A program made the translations under genes and the position numbers. 64,000 bases of DNA from positions 7,824,501 to 7,888,500 of the forward strand of contig NC_083518.1 in NCBI RefSeq assembly GCF_032362555.1, written 5' to 3'. The DNA is from Amyelois transitella (lineage: Eukaryota > Arthropoda > Insecta > Lepidoptera > Pyralidae). Shown piece by piece: positions 1 to 9,000 of the stretch (position 1 is its first letter; every line of letters begins with the position of its first letter). The notes beneath the pieces are model-generated. The model did no database searches and had not been told where the DNA came from. It saw nothing but the letters and a program-made list of their open reading frames with translations.

Positions 1-430
1 ATTAGCTCGATACACCGTGATAATCAAAGTAGGTAAAGCGGTACGTCGTAAATTACAGGATTTACAGGGTAGCATCCATTCTAAAGAACTCACCTCGAAG
101 TTTGTCTTCCAATCGCTAACTCAGTGTTCCTTATTGTTTCGTTCACAGCCAGCATACCTTCAAACCTTCATATTAAAAGGAAATAAATCTTATAACCATA
201 ATGCGATACCTAGGTGGTTGCATAAGTAGACCAAAATTTCTTCTCATTTCTCTACTCTTTTTCAAGTATCACACACATTTACAAATCAACAACTTAACTA
301 AAAAGGCTTGTGAGCTTGCGTGTACAACCATAAATCATGTTTTCTTACCAAATTGAGTTCCCATTTACATATATTAAAAAAACACTATCTCAGAATCCTC
401 TTCACAATCGTATTCAAAATTATATTCCAG
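1..430. other. Intron sequence of the TBCEL-like gene, nothing recognised
   Basis: This AT-rich stretch precedes a clear splice acceptor (TATATTCCAG, ending at 430). Its small open frames are not coding-like, and I see no repeat family I recognise. It is most likely the end of an intron whose upstream exon lies left of the window. Confidence 0.5.
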
Positions 431-3002
431 GGTTGGCCACTATGGGAGCGCTTCGAATCTACGGAGCACGAACGAAGGCTGCTGCTGGTGGCGCGGTTAC
501 CACACGTGCGCACCCTGAACGGGGGCGGGGCGGTGCCGGTGGAAGAGAGAGAAGCGGCCGAGAGAGCCTTTATTAGATACTACATGGAGAAACCGGAGTC
601 CGACCGCCCTGATAGGTAACCGCTTTGTTAGATATAGAACTTGCACGCTTAAAAGGAGACTCCAATCACATCCTTTTTGTATACTTTGCTTGGAGACATA
701 AACAATTTTGAAAGAATAATGTTGGGAACCCGAAGCATGTAATAGCGGTGGTTGCAAATAAAGATGTAAGAGAGGTCATATTAAGTAGTTAATAGGATAT
801 ACCGACTTTTGACCACTTGAATAACTTTCAATGTAATGTCGTTAATGGACAAAACGACTAAATTATCTTCTTTTTATCCCTACTTTTCATTCTCGTGGAA
901 ATTGAATTGATGCTCCTAAAACACATGTCAAACAGGTTTACGATATGCGTTGTCTCTTCATTGCATTATTCAGTAACGGAAGAGTTTTATATCTAAGTAT
1001 AGCCTATTTTTTGAGAAAACTGTGTCAATACAAAATCACACTGTTCATGACACGACAAATCAAATTAGGATCACGCCACAGAATATTCCGAAGGTCCTTT
1101 CAATAAGGAGCTGCGTGGGAGCCGATTTGCATGAACCTCACCTAAATGACTAAATGAATATGATAATGAACCATGTTATACGTAACAAGCCCTAACTAGG
1201 TGTCGAAAGAGATAAGATTTCGCTTAATCTGAATAAAATGGCGCGCTAATGCAAACGGTAATTTCTTATTTTAAGTCAAGGAAAATACCACAACCTTGAA
1301 CAGTAACGTACAGTTTGCGTATGCGCTAGATCTTGGGCACCTACATACATACTTTATCACGTGTATATCTCTTGTGGGGTAGACAAAGCCAACAGTCCCG
1401 AAAAGACTGTTTAGGCCACATCCAGCTGTTTGGCTTAGTGAGATAGAATTGATATTCAAATTGTAACAGGTTGCTAGCCCGTGGCTTAAAAAAATTCCAA
1501 GTTTACAAGCATATCCCCTAGTCGCCTTTTACGGCATCCATGGGGTGGAGGTATGTTGGGGACACTATTATGGGTATGATTTTATGAGCAGTCAGAAATT
1601 GTACAAAAAAGCTTTAACTTTTCTCCGAAGGTCGTTTGTCCTATGAACAGCTCTGCGTGACACGTGATTTGTATGAAAGAAATTGCTTCCAGATATTGGG
1701 AGCTGGTCGGCGTCCACGGCAAACTGGACCCGTTGGTGTCTGTGGACTTGCGGCCGGAGAAGCGAGTGCAGATCACCTTCACTTGCGGAGACAACAGCGA
1801 AGTACGGACCGTCGACGTCTATAGGTAAATAGCTTAGATAGATATTTTTTGTTCAATTTCACCTGTATGTATGTGAGTTTGTCCGCGATAAGTCCGCCTT
1901 TGCTTAACATATTCATAATGTATGTTTCTACTATCTACATATGTATTTTTTTATGGGCAATAAAGATAATTTATATTGTATTGTTTCTCTTTGCGGTTAT
2001 TAGGAAAGTGTTTGTTACACTCGGGTTTTAGAAATTTTACCTATTTAAAAAAAGGAGGACATCGATTGGAGGCAGTTCTCTTTTTACAAAGTTATTATTG
2101 TTCGTAATTTAATGTACATAGTTGTATGTTATACGTAATCTTTAGGTGGACAAGTATTTATAAGTAGATTCACTCTTGAACGATATGATAGATTTAGAAG
2201 ACCACATCAACTGTTTCCTATAGATATCGTTAAAGGTGGGATGTATACGTTAGATTCTAAAATAAAAATAGCTTGTATTAGTTAGTTAATTAAAAAATAT
2301 GTATAGCTTTCGTTTTAGCTTTTACCTACATCGCATTCATTGTTCAACATTAAAAATCATTCAGAGTAACATTAAAATATTTTATATTCTGTGCTAATTT
2401 TCTTAGATTAAAAATAAATTATAATTGTTTCAGAACTGTATCGGATTTGAAGTCGCGCTTAGAGCGGCTGGCTGGCTTCCCGGCCTCAAAGATGAGGCTC
2501 TTTTACGTCGACCAAGAATTAAGAGATACACAGGTAATTAAATTATTGTTATTTAAAAAATATTGTTCACTAACCAGTAGAGATATAATATTTTAATTGG
2601 CTTACTTGCCATCATGATTTCCAGTAATTAATACTTACTGGACCGAATTTCAAGTTAGGAAAGATACGATAAATAAGGCTTGCCTTAGTGAGTTTAATTT
2701 AATTAGGCTTTTTAAATATAAAAAGCTGAATGAACGAACCCAATAAGTCCGACCTTATCTCGACTTCTTGATGGGTGGTTAAAAATAATTTGGACACCCA
2801 TGTGCATTTTGATTTTATAACTAACCGGCTATCTTGTAATTTCCAATTGACATTAACATTTTATTTCATTTTCCAGGGTCCAGAAGAAATGAAATTCCCA
2901 ACCAAGCAGCTCTACTCATACAATATCAGATCCGGTGATGAAATCATCATCCAGTCAAAGTTGATCCACAACATACTGCCCCAAGTCAACTCCACAGCAT
3001 AG
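431..3002 (+). CDS. TBCEL: Tubulin-specific chaperone cofactor E-like protein (TBCEL), C-terminal part
   Basis: Four exons join in frame: 431-615, 1693-1824, 2434-2533 and 2877-3002 (TAG). All have AG acceptors and GT donors. The first encodes the cap of a leucine-rich repeat domain (ARLPHVRTLNGG) followed by AERAFIRYYM, the second YWELVGVHGKLDPLVSVDLR, and the last two a ubiquitin-like domain with MRLFYVDQEL and GPEEMKFP...YNIRSGDEI. This order and these motifs match vertebrate TBCEL better than TBCE, whose C-terminal Ubl differs. The family acts in the cytoplasm on alpha-tubulin; TBCEL destabilises tubulin and lowers microtubule stability. The N-terminal part, including most leucine-rich repeats, lies outside the window, so the presence of a CAP-Gly domain cannot be judged. 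Intron 1 contains an antisense SINE-like repeat (1342-1556). The gene converges on REV1. Confidence 0.9.
1342..1556 (-). repeat. SINE-like dispersed repeat, near complete but worn, in TBCEL intron
   Basis: Read on the minus strand it carries the family landmarks: GGCGACTAGG near the head, GCTAGCAACCTG, a CAGCTG segment, TTGGCTTTGTCTACCCCACA and a TATG-type tail at 1342-1350. The extreme head (GCCGTGTGG) is missing. Confidence 0.8.
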
Positions 3003-4117
3003 TCTACTGTTACTTGAAGTTAGCTCCATTTCCCATACCATAGGTGCAATTTTCATTCGTATTTTTTTTTTCATTGGGTAAATATATGACGTCTATAAAC
3101 TTTCCTAAAGGTAAGTGTACATGGAGTAAGTAATAAACTACGTAAGGGCGGAGCCACTATTGCCATTTATTTTCATGTTATAGTGAGTAACTTGTATATT
3201 TGTTGTATGTTTTCATACTAACGTATTTGTTTTTGCAAGATTGACTAGTTTATTTTTTTAAGAGATCATATGTACCTATTTTTTGTTTACGTAATGTGAC
3301 TTATTTTTTTCTTGTCACAAAGTATTTAAATAAAAATATAATATCAATGGTTGTCACATTGCATTTTAGTGTTTTAAGATTGCTTCAAGCTGTAAGCTGA
3401 GATTTTAGAAATCATTTGAGACATGTAATACTTTAGCACAAGACGGAAACTAAATATTTATAAACGAACGACTTATTTCATAAAGATTATAAATTTGGCG
3501 CTGTTTTCGCTTAAACTGAAAGAAATTATATTTTTTTATTTGCAATAAGAAACTGTGATAATAAATTATGAGTAAATCTGAAATTGAACTACTTATCATG
3601 TTACATTTACTTATATTATTTTACAAGTGGTGTGTATCAGCGATAAAAAGAATCAATGATACTTTGATTACTGGGTGTTGCTTTTTAACAAAACTTAAAG
3701 TGATACTAACTGCCATTTTGCGAATTATATACCCATGTGTCTTCAAGTTATAGTAATAAACATTATACGATAATTAGGTATCAGAAAGTATTTTTGACTA
3801 TTCCTAAGGCAAGTTGGTATGTGATGTCCGCTGTGATCTAAGACGCTGCCAAATTTAAGGTTATGGAAACTGTCCATTGAGTATTAGCAATGTACCCTGT
3901 GAATGTACGGCAGTGTTACGAAAGAAATGTATGCAATTATATTGTTTGACACAAAATTTAACTATGTAATGAATGTTTTTTTTAGTCCTAGATGATATAG
4001 TATATCAAAAGAAATAAATGAATTGTATGATAGTAATTGTTTTAATTTATGATCATCCTCCTATTGTGGGTAAAGAAAACATAAACTTTGAATGGTCTTA
4101 TAACTTTTAATCTTGCA
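3003..4117 (+). other. Probable 3' UTR of TBCEL and convergent spacer to REV1
   Basis: This is AT-rich with no coding-like frame. Several AATAAA or similar signals occur; the last, at 4013-4018, lies 100 bp before the REV1 stop, so the two transcripts may end very close together or overlap. Confidence 0.5.
4013..4018 (+). promoter_or_regulatory. Candidate poly(A) signal AATAAA for TBCEL
   Basis: A canonical hexamer about 1 kb after the stop codon. Earlier AATAAA copies between 3320 and 3570 could be used instead, so the true site is uncertain. Confidence 0.35.
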
Positions 4118-6910
4118 CTAATTCCCAATATACAATTTCTTTCCATAGACTGCTATCATTGCATTTTGTACTTCTTCTACCACATGCTTATTAACATTTA
4201 TCCAATTTTCACATCCCATTTCAATAGTTCGCCGGCGTAAAAAATTTAGAAGAATTTGTAGTTTATCAATATTTTTATTTATCACCATTTCCGTCATGTA
4301 TGCAGAAATCATCTCAACATCGCACGGCAATGGGGCCTGGCCACTTTGAAGCCATGCGCGGAGTAATTCTCGCACTTTTTTCCATGGTAGGCCTAATAAT
4401 CCTTCTTGCTTATGTTCTCGTTTGACCACTTCTTTTGAGACCGAAACTTCTTTAATCATAGGGCTTTTATAAGGAGTATCTTTTATTGCTGTATTTTGTC
4501 CATGCAGAAATCTACTCATAAGATTCTTTGAAATAGACTGCAATGGTTTAGCACACTTAGGTGGTCTGCCTCTTCTTTTTCCAGTTGGAGACTTCATTAA
4601 TCCTAAAATTGGAGATTTGTCTTTTGGGGATGTGGCCACTTTAACTGGAGTTTGAGGTCTTAAGTTATTTACAGGATTATTGTAAGACAGGACAGGATCA
4701 CTCTCAAGTTCAGATTTCACCTCTGTTTTAACCTTAGTATTAGACAAAAATTTACTTATTGCCCCTTTTGAATGTTTGTTAGAATTCATTGTTTCTAATT
4801 TTGTTACTTGGATTCCTATTCCTCTCATTTCTTTTGGATCAATCCCCTGTTTTTTACAAAGGGAGATAACTTCTTTAGTAATAATTTCGACATCATTTGT
4901 TGCATTGCTCAAAGTAGTAGATTTGTTGACAACATCACAAAAGCCATGGCCCATAAATTTTGCAGTTTCAACCGGAGCTTCCTCAGCCCTCACCATAAGT
5001 TTTAATGTTATGCATTTGCCTAAAACCTTAAATTGCTGCATTCTTGAGTGAACTTCAGCAGACAGTTGCTTTAAAAATTCCACACATTGATCATTATTTT
5101 CAAATCTGATACCATAGTTTACTTCAGCTGATACAGATTTCCTAACAGTGATGAAACTGAGGGGGTTTCCATCACGCCCACGACACTGGTCGAACAATTG
5201 GGAACCAGTCTTATTTCCTAAATGCTTTTGTAAAGTAACTAGTGGTAGGCTTTGGAGAGATCCACAGGTTTCATGTCCTAAAGATTCTAATTTTTGCATT
5301 GTCTGTCTTCCAACACCTGGTAAATCCTTGAGCTTAATGTCAAATATAAAGTCTTCCACGAGTTCTGCAGTCAGAAAGAATTGTCCATCTGGTTTAGCAC
5401 GCTTTGTAGCTAACCTAGCTTGGAGGCGATTACCTCCAAAGCCTGTGGAACATGGACAGCCAGTTTTCCTCTTTATTTCTGCTCTCAGAACTGAAGCAAA
5501 ATCTTGAACACTCACACCTAATTCTTTTAAAATATCTGAGCAATCTACATACATTTCATCACAGGACACTGCCTCTATATCTAGGGTATATTGAGCTATA
5601 GTGTTATATAAATTAAATGCTACTTCTTTATAACCATCAAAATCATAAGGAATTGTTTGCAAATCTGGACATAATCTTAAAGCAGCACCCATAAACATTC
5701 CATTGCTAATACCTTTTGCTCTAGCTTCATAAGAACAGGAAGCAATTTCACTCATGGAACCAAATTTGTCATCTTCATCAGCAATGTTATCAACCCTACT
5801 CTCAAATTCTATTTCATCTTCAGGTTTTCCTATGGCTTTTCCAATTTTTTTGGCTTGTTTTTGTCGGTAAAGATTAAATTCAGCATTTCGGTCTACCCCT
5901 GGTCTTTTAGCTCTTCCTTGACCTCCTTTAGAATGCGTAACTGCCACCGGCTTTCCTCGAAGTTCAGGTCTATTACGCAAACCTACTGATACAAAGAAAC
6001 AATCCATATCAATATGCATTATTGTCTTTTCCTTTTCAAATATAAGTGGTGATAAGTTACTTGTTTCTCCAAATGTTGATATTTTTTCTTTCAGTTCAGA
6101 TCTTGCAGGAAATGTTAAGTTACTATGTTCTCTCAAATCATTTACATGTTGCTTGAACAGTGCCCCTAGTTGTGATATGTGATGCAGTCTTGAGTTGTTG
6201 TAAAACTCAGAAATAAAATTAGGGTCAGCTGCAGTTTTTGTAACATTTTCTTTTTTCACATTTTTTAAATCACCATCTTGGTAAATACTGTTGGAAGAAA
6301 AATTTACTGTAGGCTCCTTCAATGGTGATATTCCTTTATTTTCTACTATAGGTATTTTAGATATTTTAAGTTCTTTATTTGTGTCCATATCATTACTCAG
6401 TTTATCAGTTTTTAAAAGTTTATATTCAGATATCTCAGTCTCATTAAAAGTTTCTGGGGTATGGGTTTCACTTTTGCACTTTTCATCTTTGATTTTAGCA
6501 AAATTTAACTGAGGTTGTGTTTTGGAGTTTTTATACAACAAATAGTCTCTATAGTCTAGCAGTCGGCTTGAATCTATGCTGTGTGTTATCCACTCAGGTT
6601 TAACTATTCTGGACAGGGACATTTTCTTAACCTTGGTATCAGGCAAATTAGATGCAATTATGTAATCCTCCTTTCTTTGATAAGTGTGGTATACACCACC
6701 GTGTTTAGCCATAAGTGCTTTTAACTCGTCAGCTGAAGGAATGGTGAATCCATTGACAAAAATACTTACACCGTTAAAGATATCAGACTCCTTTGATTCA
6801 TCACCGGCTCGCGAGGTATATTGCTGTTCCAATTTAGCAATTTTTGCTTGCATATAACCGCCCCAAGCTTCAAAGCCATTATCAGGAAATTTTTCATCTC
6901 TACGCCTCAT
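4118..6910 (-). CDS. REV1: DNA repair protein REV1, Y-family deoxycytidyl transferase
   Basis: An uninterrupted frame of 930 codons. The N-terminus opens with the conserved block GFEAWGGYMQAKIAKLEQQY, followed by a BRCT domain (about residues 44-130, with IFVNGFTIP, GGVYHTY and VKPEWITHSI). The Y-family polymerase begins with MHIDMDCFF (D301, M302, D303) and has SCDEMYVDCS (D451, E452) as the second acidic cluster. LPGVGRQTMQKLESLG is the helix-hairpin-helix of the thumb, and the little finger follows. A basic AT-hook-like KRRGRPPK lies near residue 777, and the C-terminal domain (about 838-925, LLGLPWKKVRELLRAWL onward) is the known docking site for other translesion polymerases and REV7. 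REV1 inserts dCMP opposite abasic sites and guanine adducts in the nucleus. I do not see the ubiquitin-binding motifs found in vertebrate REV1. At 930 residues it is shorter than human REV1 (1251). The lack of introns contrasts with TBCEL, ATRX and RMND5 nearby. Confidence 0.97.
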   Translation of the reverse strand: MRRRDEKFPDNGFEAWGGYMQAKIAKLEQQYTSRAGDESKESDIFNGVSIFVNGFTIPSADELKALMAKHGGVYHTYQRKEDYIIASNLPDTKVKKMSLSRIVKPEWITHSIDSSRLLDYRDYLLYKNSKTQPQLNFAKIKDEKCKSETHTPETFNETEISEYKLLKTDKLSNDMDTNKELKISKIPIVENKGISPLKEPTVNFSSNSIYQDGDLKNVKKENVTKTAADPNFISEFYNNSRLHHISQLGALFKQHVNDLREHSNLTFPARSELKEKISTFGETSNLSPLIFEKEKTIMHIDMDCFFVSVGLRNRPELRGKPVAVTHSKGGQGRAKRPGVDRNAEFNLYRQKQAKKIGKAIGKPEDEIEFESRVDNIADEDDKFGSMSEIASCSYEARAKGISNGMFMGAALRLCPDLQTIPYDFDGYKEVAFNLYNTIAQYTLDIEAVSCDEMYVDCSDILKELGVSVQDFASVLRAEIKRKTGCPCSTGFGGNRLQARLATKRAKPDGQFFLTAELVEDFIFDIKLKDLPGVGRQTMQKLESLGHETCGSLQSLPLVTLQKHLGNKTGSQLFDQCRGRDGNPLSFITVRKSVSAEVNYGIRFENNDQCVEFLKQLSAEVHSRMQQFKVLGKCITLKLMVRAEEAPVETAKFMGHGFCDVVNKSTTLSNATNDVEIITKEVISLCKKQGIDPKEMRGIGIQVTKLETMNSNKHSKGAISKFLSNTKVKTEVKSELESDPVLSYNNPVNNLRPQTPVKVATSPKDKSPILGLMKSPTGKRRGRPPKCAKPLQSISKNLMSRFLHGQNTAIKDTPYKSPMIKEVSVSKEVVKREHKQEGLLGLPWKKVRELLRAWLQSGQAPLPCDVEMISAYMTEMVINKNIDKLQILLNFLRRRTIEMGCENWINVNKHVVEEVQNAMIAVYGKKLYIGN

Positions 6911-7330
6911 ACTTAATTTAATGGAGGCAGATGTCCTCTTGCAAGTGATCTAACTAAGTTATAAAAATACACACTATCTAACACAAAACAAAATTGTTTT
7001 ACATTTTTTTTTAATTCAACTTAATTGCAAATTTTCTTTCTACGACAACAACAATATAAACAAATTTAAGTTTGGCATTGGCATTTGTAATCTATCGTAG
7101 GATATCCGACCATAGACATCGTGTATAACCCGCCGAGCCCTATGGAATTTGTTGTCTTTATCTTACCATGTTAATGTTAAAAAGAATGAGGTCGCATAAT
7201 AAAAAAATGTCATAAAGTGTAAATAGTGAAGAGTATGTTTGTTTGAAAATTGAAAAAAGCAAAACGTACGACGGTTTGGTACGAATAAAATCAAAATAGT
7301 TCACGGGACTGATCAGCAATTATAATTATT
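6911..7330. promoter_or_regulatory. Divergent promoter region of REV1 (-) and the CENP-M-like gene (+)
   Basis: The start codons of two head-to-head genes are 420 bp apart and no other gene lies between them. The region is AT-rich; I see no convincing TATA box placed for either gene. That one region serves both genes is an inference from the layout. Confidence 0.55.
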
Positions 7331-7873
7331 ATGTCTACAACCGAAGAAGAAACAATAATAGCACCGTGGGTTGGACCTACGTGTTGTAGGAACAGCTTAA
7401 CTGTAATCGTTTTATCATCGAGTGTTGATATTATTGAAAAAGTAGCTGAAGCACTTGCCGAAGTTCATGCTAAGGGAAATTTTAGATGGAAACTAATAAT
7501 ACTGCGATCATTTCAGTTGGAGGAGGTAGTTAAGCAGTCTTATTTAACCGGCAAAATAGCTATTGACTTCGTTGTGCTGGCTATTGATACAAGTAGAATA
7601 TTTTGTTTAGAATGGACAAAGAAAGTTTTTGATCAGGTTCACCCTGACTTGCAGACCCGAAGAACAATTCTCGTCAACGCTAGTGGGCTACCGGCTAACA
7701 GTATGGCTGTGAGTGCTGGTGATTTGATTAGTTTTCACTCTGAGCTCAAATTGGATTTGTTGTCAGCAAATGTGTACAAGACTGAAGAAGCTACTTTTCT
7801 TGCACGAAGGATAATTAAATACATGGAAGTATCTCTAGGTCTTAATACGGGAATTCCAAACCTAAATGTATAA
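7331..7873 (+). CDS. CENPM: Centromere protein M-like (CENP-M), GTPase-fold pseudo-enzyme of the inner kinetochore
   Basis: This single-exon frame encodes 180 residues, the same length as human CENP-M. After a short N-terminal arm it starts a small-GTPase-like fold with a hydrophobic strand ([10 protein letters not shown]) but no P-loop GxxxxGK[ST]. It continues with [14 protein letters not shown], then [15 protein letters not shown], and ends [26 protein letters not shown]. The spacing of these blocks and the tail (helix, then a G-x-P-x-x-N-x segment) match vertebrate CENP-M, which has ID-x-IVFVVN, VCFLATGAG and a closing VPGVSALNL. CENP-M is a GTPase-like protein unable to bind GTP that assembles with CENP-H, -I and -K in the constitutive centromere network. 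The match is remembered, not computed; a divergent small GTPase is the alternative. It lies head to head with REV1. Confidence 0.65.
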   Translation: MSTTEEETIIAPWVGPTCCRNSLTVIVLSSSVDIIEKVAEALAEVHAKGNFRWKLIILRSFQLEEVVKQSYLTGKIAIDFVVLAIDTSRIFCLEWTKKVFDQVHPDLQTRRTILVNASGLPANSMAVSAGDLISFHSELKLDLLSANVYKTEEATFLARRIIKYMEVSLGLNTGIPNLNV

Positions 7874-7919
7874 TGATTGTGTAACATTGTTGTTCTGTCC
7901 ATAAGTTTTGATAATTGGA

Positions 7920-7925
7920 ATTAAA
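7920..7925 (+). promoter_or_regulatory. Candidate poly(A) signal ATTAAA for the CENP-M-like gene
   Basis: The common variant hexamer lies about 45 bp after the stop codon, followed by a T-rich stretch. This would give a very short 3' UTR. Confidence 0.4.
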
Positions 7926-7994
7926 ATTTTAATTAATTTTATCTAGTTTTCATGACACACATTTTATCAAGAACTAGTTAGTAATTTTTTAGAG

Positions 7995-8138
7995 TTCTGT
8001 ACATAAAATGCCTATTACTATGCCTGTGCATCTGTCAGTCACTGGCATCTCACAAACCATGATAGTTAGAAAGCTGAAATTTTCACAAATTATGTATTTC
8101 TTTTGCAGAAATAACAACCAACACTGAAAATATTAGGT

Positions 8139-8140
<2 letters not shown>
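7995..8140 (+). repeat. Fragment of a dispersed moth repeat
   Basis: It carries the strings CATGATAGTTAGAAAGCTGA, AAATTTTCACAAATTATG and TATTTCTTTTGC, which I recognise from a widespread lepidopteran element. It ends exactly at the poly(T) run. The segment from about 8087 is repeated at 8590-8640. Confidence 0.5.
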
Positions 8141-8190
<50 letters not shown>

Positions 8191-8590
8191 TTGGTTCACA
8201 AACTAGTTGTTACAATCATTACAAACATAGTAAAATAGATATTTTGAAAACATGTAAATTGTACAACTTTCTAAGAGTGAACACAGCATGCACATAAAAA
8301 TTAATTAGCTCTTAGTACTTAAATAGGAAAAAAAAAACATGAATTCATATTGAAAGAAAAACAATAATAAAATTATGATAAAAATAAAAGTACCTACCAT
8401 GACTCATTGGTTTGTGTTGACAATAATACTTTCTTGATAAAATTTGTTGATACATTGATATCTAACTCATGACAAATACTATTATATTGAGTGCACATAC
8501 GAATTAATGATGAATTTTGGCGATAGTTAGTACGACAATGAGGCAATAAATATAAAAAATAAATATTTAACTAACAAATGGATGGTACAG
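8141..8590 (-). mobile_element. Probable minus-strand retroposed insert with a 48-nt poly(T) head
   Basis: An unbroken run of 48 T (8141-8188) would be the poly(A) tail of an insert read on the minus strand. The next 400 bp are AT-rich with no coding frame. Near-copies of the same 50 bp (from AATTATGTATTTCTTTTGC to TATTAGGT) stand on both sides, at 8087-8140 and 8590-8640, as in an unusually long, diverged target duplication. Confidence 0.45.
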
Positions 8591-8640
8591 AAATTATGTA
8601 TTTCTTTTGCCGACATAAATACTGAAAAATATTAGGTTCA

Positions 8641-9000
8641 AACATAAATATAAAAAAAGCATTAAGGTTTTTAAAATGACACTCATTAAAATTCTTATTT
8701 TCCTTTCTGTTCATCATCGATATTGAACCTCAAAATTGGGTCAAAAAATCTTGTATTAGATTATCCATAGTAAAAGATACTCAACTGAAAAAAAAAAGTT
8801 TTTTTGTTGTGATTTATTAAATCAACTTAAAAAGTACTGGAATGATTTGGATGAATTTAACACAGAAAATGAAACCCGTCAATGGATTAATATATGCCAA
8901 TTTTTCTGGTAATCCTCAGGCCAAGCAAAGGCTAGTTAATCATAAAAATATATACCTATACACTATTCTAAACATAAAATAAAAAAATGTCACATTTCAA
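8641..9000. other. AT-rich spacer, no gene seen
   Basis: No coding-like frame and no repeat I can name. Scattered oligo(A) and oligo(T) runs only. Confidence 0.4.
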
